The notes under the pieces are model-generated. The model saw only the letters and a list, made by a program, of their open reading frames with translations. It did not search any database and was not told the origin of the DNA. Below, piece after piece: positions 52,134 through 60,277 of a stretch of DNA of 64,000 bases. The translations under genes and the position numbers were made by a program. This stretch comes from DVED01 sp963838375. Lineage in GTDB: Bacteria > Cyanobacteriota > Cyanobacteriia > Cyanobacteriales > Geitlerinemataceae. How positions within the stretch are numbered: position 1 is the stretch's first letter; the number at the start of each line of letters is the position of its first letter. Location of the stretch: the NCBI GenBank assembly GCA_963838375.1, contig CAWIQY010000016.1, forward strand, positions 248,001 through 312,000. The letters run 5' to 3'.

Positions 52134-53772
52134 TCATTTGGATATATTTGGATTTAGCAATCTGTCGTAACGCATCATTTTTGCGGGTTTCCTGAGATCT
52201 GTTCGATCGATCGATGCTAGTTCGCGATCCTCAGAAAGAGTCAATTTTTCTGCTTCCAAAGTTGCCAATTGTGTCAGCAATTGCGCCTTCACTTGATGGC
52301 GATAGCTAAAGAAATGTTCGCTCATTCCCAACACCGTCATGTAGTCGTAAAATAGACGAGGTTTGCGCATAGCAATCGCGACAAACTGCCACCAGAAGCG
52401 GAAACGAGTCGATCGTAAAACCCCTTGTCGCCAACAAATTGCCCCAAACAATCGCCACTCGTGCCAAGTGAACCGACGATTCGTTTTCCCCCGCCAACTG
52501 TTCATCATCATGTAGTGGCGAAATGCACGTTTCAGGAAAGGCATCGGTTCGTAAATCTTCCAGAAGGCATCGATGTATTCTCGGACGATTTCTTCTACGG
52601 GGCGCGTCGGGATAAAGTTCATAATTGCCCCTTGGTGAATGGTTGCCAACCCGTCCACCAAACGCCCTTCTTGTTTCAAGCGGTTCCACATCTGGGTATT
52701 TTGCAGCGCTTGGAGCAAGCTGAATTGACATTGGGGAATCCCCGTCTCTTCGATAAACGCTTGGATTCGTTGCCCCGCACCGGGACGTTCGTTGTCGAAT
52801 CCCATAATAAAGCCGGACATGATTTGCAGTCCCGCCCGTGTAATTTTATGGCAGGATTCGATCAAGTCATGGCGGGTATTTTGCAGTTTATGAATCCCCA
52901 TCAAGCTATCGGTATCGGGTGTTTCAATTCCCATGAATACCGTCGCAAATCCGGCTTTGACCATCAATTCGATCAGTTCATCATCTTCCGCCAAATTGAT
53001 CGATGCTTCGGTCAGCAGAATGAAGGGATAATTGCGTTCTTCCATCCAGGGAATTAACGCCCGGAGAAAGACTTTGGCATTGCGCTTGTTGCCGATAAAG
53101 TTGTCATCGACAATAAAGACATAGCGATACCAACCCATTTGATATAGAACTTCTAATTCGCCCAGGATTTGTTCGGGGTTTTTGGTGCGGGGTTTGCGTC
53201 CATAGAGGTTGATAATATCGCAGAATTCGCATTGGAACGGACACCCGCGAGAAAATTGAACGGTGATGGCGAGATACGCATCTAAATCGAGCAAATCGAA
53301 ACGTGGCATCGGGGTTTGGGTGACGTCGGGTTTTTCCGTTGCCCGGAAAATTCCCCGTTCTTCTCCCCGCGCCAAAGCCTCTAAGAATGGAGGAATCGTA
53401 CATTCTCCTTCGTCGAGAATGAGGTAATGTGCGCCAGCTTCTAGGGGAAATTCGGGAACTGAGGTGGAAAAAGTGACCGCCGACGGCAACTTTTTTGCCC
53501 AATGCCACGCCTTTTTGAATGAGCGATCGAAAGTCGGCTTTCTGTACAATCATGGCGGAAATGATGACAAGATCGCACCAGTTCCAATCATCTTCGGTTT
53601 CAGCGCGGACGTTACGATCGAAAAACCGAATTTCCCAGTCTGAGGGCAACATTGCCGCAACGGTAATCAGTCCCAAAGGAGGATTAGTTGCTCGCAAACC
53701 TGCCAAATCTAACGTTTCTTGGTACGACCAAAAGGACGTTGGCATCATGGGCCAAAGAAGTAGAGCTTTCAT
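52134..53772 (-). pseudogene. B12-binding-domain radical SAM protein (DUF4070 type), frameshifted near 53470
   Basis: An N-terminal cobalamin-binding-like domain (from ATG 53772, MKALLLWPMMPTSFWSYQ, PLGLITVAAMLP, VIISAMIVQK) reads to GKKVAVGGHF. The frame then breaks in an AAAAA run (plus strand 53468-53472). The rest, from FSTSVPEFPLEAGAHYLILD, continues in another frame with the radical SAM cluster RGCPFQCEFCDI, TVFMGIETPD and a C-terminal DUF4070 region. Removing one base gives about 545 aa, usual for this family. Substrate unknown; homologues act in cofactor or hopanoid-type chemistry. The homopolymer context makes a sequencing error plausible. Confidence 0.85.
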
Positions 53773-53832
53773 GGTATTTGAGTGGATATACAGTTTTTCT
53801 GAAGTTAGGTTTGGCAATAGATTGCCTTTCTA

Positions 53833-54407
53833 GTTTTTCGAGATTTTTTCGATAAAATCATTAGATTTCTGCCGCTACGGTGAAGGTCGATCGCGAACAG
53901 CTAATGGTTATAGCAATGTTTAAATTCTGGGAAGCAACTTGGTTTAGAGTATTGCTATAAAAGCCATGACGCACAATTCGGCTAAGCCAAATTAACTGTG
54001 TGCGCTAATAGAATTAATTCTCATTGTCTATTAAAATTTAACCTCATACAGGAGCATATGCAATGTTTCCTGTTTTGGATTTGAGGCTACTGCACTGAAA
54101 ATGGGGATGAGGATCGACGAGTTTTATTATGTTTTTTTATTTGGTATATACTGTAACTGAAAATATTCTCGATCGGTCAATCTCTTAAAAAATCTTTGTA
54201 TTTATCTATTTTTGAACTTACACAGAGCCGCCATATATGGTGCTTTGTAGAGGCGGAGCGTAGTGCAGGGAATCTCCCCGTGGTTGCACCTGTATCTGGA
54301 GTCGTTGCGTAAGTCCTATCTTTTTTAGTGACTGCACGAGTGCAAGTCTCAATAATCATTGCCTTATTGAAAAAAAAACAGTTGCGTTTGTCATAATGAT
54401 TCTTTTT
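53833..54407. other. Intergenic region with hairpin elements
   Basis: No supportable gene. It contains TTATAGCAAT (53908-53917) facing ATTGCTATAA (53951-53960). A second element of about 100 nt (54215-54317) has ends ACTTACACA and TGCGTAAGT, resembling the GGACTTACGCA-type dispersed sequences of cyanobacteria. Both look like small mobile or decayed elements. Confidence 0.5.
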
Positions 54408-54496
54408 TCATCTTTTCTTCCTGCTGGAGACCCTCGGCTCTGCCGATGGGAGGAAAGCAGGGCAGGGTTTAAGTCCTTTCCTGTTTACATTTTGCG

Positions 54497-54505
54497 TGGT
54501 ATAAT
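54497..54505 (+). promoter_or_regulatory. Extended -10 promoter of the tnpB gene
   Basis: TGGTATAAT is a textbook extended -10 box. Only 7 nt separate it from the ATG at 54513, so the transcript would start at or near the start codon. Confidence 0.55.
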
Positions 54506-54512
54506 GTGAGCT

Positions 54513-55706
54513 ATGGTTGAAAAAGCTTACAAGTACCGTTTTTACCCAACACAAGCGCAAGAAAATCTTTTGCGACGGACAATGGGGTGTGTACGGAAAG
54601 TTTACAACTTGGCGTTGGCTGCTAGAACCGAAGCATGGTACGAAAGACAAGAAAGAGTTCAGTATAAGGAAACTTCTAGTCTTTTGACCAATTGGAAAAA
54701 GACCGAAGATTTGGATTTTCTCAACGAGGTTAGCTGCGTACCGTTGCAACAGTGTCTGAGACATCTGCAAAAAGCATTTGCTAATTTCTGGGGTAAACGT
54801 GCCAAGTATCCTCGTTTTAAAGCCAAGCGTAATGGTGGTTCGGCTGAATTTACCAAGTCGGCTTTTAAGTACAGAGATGGAAAACTCTGGCTTGCTAAAT
54901 GCAAAGATCCATTGCCAATTGTTTGGTCTAGGCTTTTGCCAGAAGAATGTAGTCCATCTACTGTTACAATCAAACTCGACCCTTCGGGTCGGTGGTTTGT
55001 TTCTTTGCTGGTAGAGGACTACACTGTTGAGGTATTGCCACCAACTGATAAAAAGGTTGGTATTGACGTTGGTATCTCTAGTCTGTTGTGTACTAGCGAT
55101 GGCGACAAGATATCCAACCCTAAGCATTTCAATCGGCTGTATAAGAAACTCAAAGCAGCGCAAAAGGAACTGAGTCGGAAAACCAAAGGCTCTAGTAACC
55201 GAGACAAAGCGCGACTTAAAGTAGCTCGAATACACGCCAAAATTAACGATGCTCGTACCGACTTTCTTCACAAGCTGACTACTAGCTTGGTCAGAGCAAA
55301 TAACTTGATTGCTATTGAAGACCTGGCAATTAGGAATATGGTGAAAAACCACAAACTTGCTCGAAGTATCAGCGATGCCTCTTGGGGTGAGTTTTTCCGT
55401 CAACTTGAGTATAAATGTGAGTGGTACGGGCGGAAACTGGTCAAAATTGACCGATTTTTTCCTAGTAGTAAGCGATGTAACCATTGCGGTTTTGTAATGG
55501 ATAAACTGCCGTTGGATGTTCGTAGTTGGGATTGTCCTAACTGCAACACTAAAGGCATCGACAGAGACATCAATGCTGGAAAGAATATACTCGCTGCGGG
55601 ACTCGTAGTGACTGTCTGTGGAGCGAACGTAAGACCCGATAACCATGATGTTAAAGGGCAGTTGCGAAAAACCCGTAAGGGAAGGAAACAGAAACCTAAG
55701 TCGTGA
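54513..55706 (+). CDS. tnpB: TnpB, RNA-guided endonuclease of a solitary IS
   Basis: 397 aa with complete catalytic residues: GIDVGISSL (RuvC-I), AIEDLAIRN (II), DRDINAGKN (III), and the zinc finger CNHCG...CPNCN. The N-terminal MVEKAYKYRFYPTQAQE and the internal LKAAQKELSRKTKGSSNRDK are typical. It differs clearly from the two tnpB genes at 23054 and 23863. It may express an omega-RNA from its 3' end, with a guide beginning past 55747. Intact. Confidence 0.93.
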   Translation: MVEKAYKYRFYPTQAQENLLRRTMGCVRKVYNLALAARTEAWYERQERVQYKETSSLLTNWKKTEDLDFLNEVSCVPLQQCLRHLQKAFANFWGKRAKYPRFKAKRNGGSAEFTKSAFKYRDGKLWLAKCKDPLPIVWSRLLPEECSPSTVTIKLDPSGRWFVSLLVEDYTVEVLPPTDKKVGIDVGISSLLCTSDGDKISNPKHFNRLYKKLKAAQKELSRKTKGSSNRDKARLKVARIHAKINDARTDFLHKLTTSLVRANNLIAIEDLAIRNMVKNHKLARSISDASWGEFFRQLEYKCEWYGRKLVKIDRFFPSSKRCNHCGFVMDKLPLDVRSWDCPNCNTKGIDRDINAGKNILAAGLVVTVCGANVRPDNHDVKGQLRKTRKGRKQKPKS

Positions 55707-55895
55707 GTCTTAGGAATCCCCCGACTCCGTCGGCGGGAGGATGTCAATCTTGTAAACCTCAGTTCACGGGTGATTTTTGGGGTACGAGACGAGATCGTCG
55801 TCCTCAGACAGATAGATGATCGGTTGATTGCCCTCGATCGCAAATTGGGATTTGCCTGGGGTTGCTGTAGTCTGTTTCTTAAATCTGCGTTTCAG

Positions 55896-56243
55896 TCACC
55901 TAACCGCTCGATTGAATCGCTGCATTTCTTCTGAGATCTCGCCGTAAATCCCCTCAATATGTTCGCGACAGCAGTCAATGGCAAAATCGGTCAATTCTTC
56001 CGGTTCGATGCCAAACATCTCCCGAAACACATCGGGATCGACGCGACAAAAGCGGGGACGTTCGGCGTAAATGCGGCACTCGCGGGAGATACCATCGTAA
56101 TTGACACACCAGCCATCCTCCCCTACCAAACGGAGGTACTGTTCGATCTCCCCCGGAGATAAAAACTCCTCCAAGTCCGGACGTTCGGAGGGTTCCAGGT
56201 AGCAGCACGCGCCGCATTGCTTGACACAACACCAAGTTGCCAT
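55896..56243 (-). CDS. YkgJ family cysteine cluster protein
   Basis: 115 aa. The conserved cysteines are visible: CCVKQCGACCYLEP at residues 5-18, then WCVNYDGISRECRIYAERP, FCRVDPDVF and AIDCCREHI. The pattern of CxxxxCGACC with later CxxY and C residues is that of the Fe-S/zinc-cluster YkgJ (DUF153) family. Function unknown; small soluble protein. Its promoter side faces psb30. Confidence 0.88.
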   Translation of the reverse strand: MATWCCVKQCGACCYLEPSERPDLEEFLSPGEIEQYLRLVGEDGWCVNYDGISRECRIYAERPRFCRVDPDVFREMFGIEPEELTDFAIDCCREHIEGIYGEISEEMQRFNRAVR

Positions 56244-56283
56244 CAGTCGTCTCTCTGTTTGAAATATTATCCATTTTTATGAT

Positions 56284-56331
56284 ACAGCCGGCTTTGCCCT
56301 CCAGACCTTCGGGGGACTGTCAAACGGCTGT
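56284..56331. repeat. Long imperfect hairpin upstream of psb30
   Basis: ACAGCCG (56284-56290) faces CGGCTGT (56325-56331) with partly complementary insides (CTTTGCCCTCC / GGGGGACTGTCAAA). It may be a terminator-like or dispersed palindromic element between divergent genes. Confidence 0.4.
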
Positions 56332-56473
56332 GTAGTGGATAGACTTCATCCCGCTTCATCTTTTTTGTATAGTTTTGTAAATTCCGTGAAAATCCAGAGG
56401 ATCTTAACCAGTAAGATGAGAAGCGGAATTGCCTGATTATTTGATATTCCCACGGTGAAATTGAGAGGAAAAT

Positions 56474-56614
56474 ATGGATTTTATTAGCAATGCGTTTAAC
56501 GGGATTCTCAGCTTTAACTGGGAACCGATTTTTCAGCTAACCCTACTGGCACTAATCGTGATTTCGGGTCCGGCTGTGGTATTTTTGTTAGCACTGCGCG
56601 GCGGCGATATGTAG
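56474..56614 (+). CDS. psb30: Photosystem II protein Psb30 (Ycf12)
   Basis: A 46-aa ORF, below usual gene-finding limits: MDFISNAFNGILSFNWEP, then one transmembrane helix (QLTLLALIVISGPAVVFLLA) and RGGDM. This matches Psb30/Ycf12, a single-helix subunit on the periphery of the photosystem II core near PsbZ that stabilises the dimer. Typical features are a Q-L-T start of the helix, a G-P kink and a basic RxG end. A good ribosome site (GAGAGGAAA) ends 4 nt upstream of the ATG. Divergent from the ykgJ-like gene and convergent with recJ. Confidence 0.9.
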   Translation: MDFISNAFNGILSFNWEPIFQLTLLALIVISGPAVVFLLALRGGDM

Positions 56615-56692
56615 TGTGGACTCCCGCGCCGCACTGGATCGGGAAGCGCGGTAGCGATCGAGAGCTTTTTAAGATCTAGCGTTGGGAGGGTG

Positions 56693-58903
56693 TTAGCCTA
56701 GCGCTAGGGCTTTCATTGCGGCTTTGATCAGGTGATAGAACCGGGGTTGAGACACATCTACAGAGCGAGCATTGTCCCGAGAAGTACCCAACAGACCGAT
56801 TTTTTGACCTTTTTCGATCGCCAAGACTTGCCCGCGATCGTTACGAATCCTCAGTTCTAGCTTAGATTCGTTCGGATACAACCCACAAGAGTAGTAGCGA
56901 CGATCGTATTCAAAGCTGGCTTTTTGGCTCTGGCGAGACTCCTGGATTGTCGGTGGGCGATCGCCACTCGCTGCCTTTGTGACGACGAGGACAGGTTCAA
57001 CTTTTTTCTCGAGAACTTGGGGTTCAACAACCTCTTCGGCGACAATTTCGGGATCGGCAACTTCTGGCTGGATTGGCTTCTCAACAACTTTGTGACTGAC
57101 AACCTCTTTCTGTTCCTCGATCGGCGATTCCATGCCGTTCTCCAAGGTGTTGGGTAAGCGAACCCCCACCAATTCCAACTGGATTTCAGCGTTGCCATTG
57201 TAGCGATTTTCCCGAAGTTTGTAGGCAATGTCTATCCGCGACGGCAGCGGACAATATTCGCCCCACCGCCAAGCGATCGCCTCCCGAGTTTCCCCAGTTT
57301 CCGTAGCGAAAATGGGCTTGAGGTGTAGACCTTTGATCGTGCTTTGTTCGACAACCCGGACATTGGGCGTCCAGAACACCGGTTCGGGATTACCAATTCC
57401 CCAAGGGTGAAGCCGATCGATCTGATGATAGAGTTGAAAATCAATGTCCTCTAATTTTGCCACCGCATCGATCGTCACCAACGGTTTCAGGTGTTGGGGT
57501 TCCAACAGTTGACAAGCAAATTCTTGCAAGCGAGTTTGCACCACCTCCAGGTTTTCCGCCGGGAAAGAAAACCCGCCCGCCGCCTTGTGTCCGCCGTATT
57601 TCCCCAATAAATCGTCGCAGGCTTGAAGCGCTTCAAACACGTGAAACTCGGGAATCCCCCGCGCCGAACCCCGAACGACACCCTCTGCCTCATCTTCGTA
57701 CGTGCCGATAAACACCGGAACCCCGTAGCGTTCCACCAATCGCGAAGCAACAATGCCGATGACACCATGATGCCAATGAGGTTGTACCAACAGCAGAACG
57801 CGATCGCGAATCGGGTTGACATCACTCCCCTCAACAATCTCGATCGCCTCCGCCTCAATTTGGGTACAAAGTTCCTGACGTTGACGGTTAATCGTTTCGC
57901 ACTGCATCGCCCGTTCTAGCGCAATTCCCTTATCATCCGTCGTCAGCAGTTCGATGACGATTTGCGGATCGCCGATGCGTCCAATCGCATTAATCCGAGG
58001 ACCTAACCGAAACCCAATATCGTCCGGTTTCATGCTGTTGCCGTCGCCCGCACCAGACATCTGAATTAGGGCTTGAATGCCGGCAATTTGGGAATGGGGT
58101 AACAAGCGCAAACCCTGCTGAACCCAGCGGCGGTTGACCCCGACAAGGGGCGCTAAATCGGCAATAGTTCCCAGGGTCATTAACTCTTGTAATGGTACGA
58201 TCGCTTCATCCTCCTTCCCTAGCGCCTGTGCCAGGGAAAGTGCCAGCAAATAGGCAACCCCCACCCCGGCAATTCCCCGATAGGGAGACTCTAGGGGTAA
58301 CATTTTCGGATTGAGAATGGCGTTGGCTTCCGGCAGTTGGGGCGGCAAATCGTGATGATCTGTGATAATCACATCCATCTCCAATTCCCGCGCCACCTCG
58401 ATCGGTTGGCGAGCAGAAATGCCGTTGTCTACGGTGATAATCAACCGGACACCCGCTTCGGCAAACTCCCGGACAATACGCTCGTTGATGCCGTAGCCGT
58501 CCGTCATGCGGCTGGGAATAGCGTAGTCCGCATTGCCCCCGAGTAGGGTAAATGCGCGTAATAGCAGGGCTGTGCTGGTCATGCCGTCGGCATCGTAGTC
58601 CCCGCAGATGGCGATCGGATATTGCTCGGCAATGGCTTCTTGTAATAAATCCAAAGCGATCGCTAAGTCGGGAAATTCGTCCGTCGGAGCGGGTAATATT
58701 TCCGTATCCGGGTCGAGAAACCGGAGAACGAGATCCGGCGTTGACAACTCTCGGTTAAGTAGCACCTGAGCCAATAAAGGCGAAATATCTGCGGAGTCAG
58801 CCAACTCGATCGATCGTTCCGATTGTGGCGCGAAGATATGCCATCGTTGATTCGGCAGGCGAGCTGTGCGGTTCGGTAAAGTGTCGGTGCGATCGAAAGC
58901 CAT
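56693..58903 (-). CDS. recJ: Single-stranded-DNA-specific exonuclease RecJ
   Basis: 736-aa 5'-3' exonuclease of recombination and mismatch repair. DHH domain motifs: ICGDYDADGMTS (I), ITVDNGISA (II), IITDHHDLP (III), PKMLPLESPYRGIAGVGVAY (IV). DHHA1 carries GKYGGHKAAGGFSFP. An OB-like segment follows (about 460-590). The last 130 residues begin with an acidic disordered insert (EEQKEVVSHKVVEKPIQPE) and end in a short cyanobacterial extra domain (YYSCGLYPNESKLELRIRN). Longer than the bacterial average of about 570 aa because of this tail. Confidence 0.95.
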   Translation of the reverse strand: MAFDRTDTLPNRTARLPNQRWHIFAPQSERSIELADSADISPLLAQVLLNRELSTPDLVLRFLDPDTEILPAPTDEFPDLAIALDLLQEAIAEQYPIAICGDYDADGMTSTALLLRAFTLLGGNADYAIPSRMTDGYGINERIVREFAEAGVRLIITVDNGISARQPIEVARELEMDVIITDHHDLPPQLPEANAILNPKMLPLESPYRGIAGVGVAYLLALSLAQALGKEDEAIVPLQELMTLGTIADLAPLVGVNRRWVQQGLRLLPHSQIAGIQALIQMSGAGDGNSMKPDDIGFRLGPRINAIGRIGDPQIVIELLTTDDKGIALERAMQCETINRQRQELCTQIEAEAIEIVEGSDVNPIRDRVLLLVQPHWHHGVIGIVASRLVERYGVPVFIGTYEDEAEGVVRGSARGIPEFHVFEALQACDDLLGKYGGHKAAGGFSFPAENLEVVQTRLQEFACQLLEPQHLKPLVTIDAVAKLEDIDFQLYHQIDRLHPWGIGNPEPVFWTPNVRVVEQSTIKGLHLKPIFATETGETREAIAWRWGEYCPLPSRIDIAYKLRENRYNGNAEIQLELVGVRLPNTLENGMESPIEEQKEVVSHKVVEKPIQPEVADPEIVAEEVVEPQVLEKKVEPVLVVTKAASGDRPPTIQESRQSQKASFEYDRRYYSCGLYPNESKLELRIRNDRGQVLAIEKGQKIGLLGTSRDNARSVDVSQPRFYHLIKAAMKALALG

Positions 58904-59165
58904 TAAGGGAATCTGTCCAAAAAAGAAGAGCGATCGCTGCCAAAAACCATGGCAACATCAGTCTTGAACAGTATTACGAACCTTGACCCCCGTCAAGCCG
59001 AGCGGGCAAGACTCTTCACAATGGTAAGAACGCTCCGCCCGCGCACTGTACTCATAGAGTCAGTGTCAGGAGTTTGTCACCGAGATCGACAATTTGTCAA
59101 TCCGGACTGTACGCGGCGCACTCTGTACAATGGAATTGTCCAAACATCGATACTCGTTTTGGGGC

Positions 59166-59660
59166 ATGATTAAGAAAACACCGAAGCAGCAGAAAACCGA
59201 GACATCCGAAGCTCAGACAATCTCACCGGTCTCGACTCCCGACACAGCCGTTCCATCATCCTTAACCCAACCCGAGGAAGAATCGGCTCAGGTAACCAGA
59301 CCGACGCCACCGACGCCACCGACGCCACCAACGCCACCGAGTCCACCAAGTCCGCCGACCGCAGTTTCAGCGCCTAGTAAACCCGCCCAGGTTGTCATTC
59401 TTAAAAAAGCGGGCGATCGCAATAGCGAACCCAGTGCCGATCTCCGTCCCGAGCGTCGTAGCGATCGCAGACCTGTCCCGGTTCCCACCAAAGCACCTGC
59501 CAAGCTTGCCGAGTGTGGAAAATATAAAGCGGGAGACGAAATTGTTTTACCTTACAGCGGTCAAACTGTTGCATTGACCTATTTTTATCAAAGTGCCAAC
59601 CCGAAAGAATTTTGGGGGGTATTTGAAGGCGGGTGCGTGCGCTTGTCAGCTTTGTCATAA
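59166..59660 (+). CDS. Proline-rich protein with a small C-terminal domain, unknown function
   Basis: 164 aa from the ATG at 59166; upstream in-frame starts only lengthen a low-complexity leader. Residues about 15-75 are disordered and include RPTPPTPPTPPTPPSPPSPP, encoded by 9-bp repeats. A basic stretch follows (LRPERRSDRRPVPVP). The last 45 residues (KYKAGDEIVLPYSGQTVALT ... GGCVRLS) look like a small beta-domain. No recognised family. Single gene divergent from recJ. Confidence 0.6.
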   Translation: MIKKTPKQQKTETSEAQTISPVSTPDTAVPSSLTQPEEESAQVTRPTPPTPPTPPTPPSPPSPPTAVSAPSKPAQVVILKKAGDRNSEPSADLRPERRSDRRPVPVPTKAPAKLAECGKYKAGDEIVLPYSGQTVALTYFYQSANPKEFWGVFEGGCVRLSALS

Positions 59661-60277
59661 GCACCCAAGCCGGAGCGAACATTTTTGGGATCGAGATCGA
59701 GGCGATCGAGTATTGGAAGCCAGATAGAAGTTGGCGTTCAGACGATTCTATTAGCATCCGATCGCAGACTTCCGAACTCCAGGAGGCGAGAGTTTTTGAC
59801 CTGAAGTTAAGGTGAGCCGTCTCGAGCAGGAGGATTCGGGGATATTGATGCTTGATTTCTAAAGTATCCTAACTGCCTTGGCTACAACAAGTGCGGTTGC
59901 GATCGTAGTGGTTTCAATCGCCACGATCCGAAGAATGGTCAGTACATCCGCTCGCTCAATGTTAGATTGCCGATCGAGCGAGCGAAATTTCTCGAGCCAG
60001 TTGTCGCCCGAAATCCCTGTCTCTCGATCGCCGATCGAGAGACAGGGATTGACTTTGACAGTCCCTGCCTATCAATAGACATTAGTTGCTCGACGCGATC
60101 GCCAGAAAAGTTTAGAGAAATCACGGATGCGTTCTTTTTTTTGGCGGTGTAACCTAAAGTCAGCCACCATACTCTTGCAATTCCCAGCTCGCAGATCGAT
60201 CGGGTTAAATCGAGCGAACCCGTCTGCCCGAAGGGTGCATTCGTAGAGTGTGACACTGACCCGCGCTCGCACTGACG
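59661..60277. other. Intergenic region with an 18-bp perfect palindrome
   Basis: No supportable gene. AATCCCTGTCTCTCGATC (60012-60029) is exactly complementary to GATCGAGAGACAGGGATT (60033-60050) with a 3-nt loop, one of the strongest hairpins of the window. It is about 228 nt upstream of the GAF kinase. It has no T-tail. Confidence 0.5.

Larger units (their letters stand above)
54420..55747 (+). mobile_element. Solitary tnpB IS (IS200/IS605-type)
   Basis: The left-end hairpin is CCTGCT (54420-54425) with AGCAGG (54456-54461), enclosing CCTCGGC/GCCGATGG. Right-end hairpins are CCTAAG/CTTAGG (about 55695-55714) and CCGAC/GTCGG (55721-55733). No tnpA is present, so movement would need one in trans. 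Exact ends are not fixed by the sequence alone. Confidence 0.7.

Noticed and set aside
54408..55646. Minus-strand 412-aa ORF opposite the tnpB gene
   Set aside because: The plus strand has intact TnpB catalytic motifs; the antisense frame is merely open and shows no family pattern.
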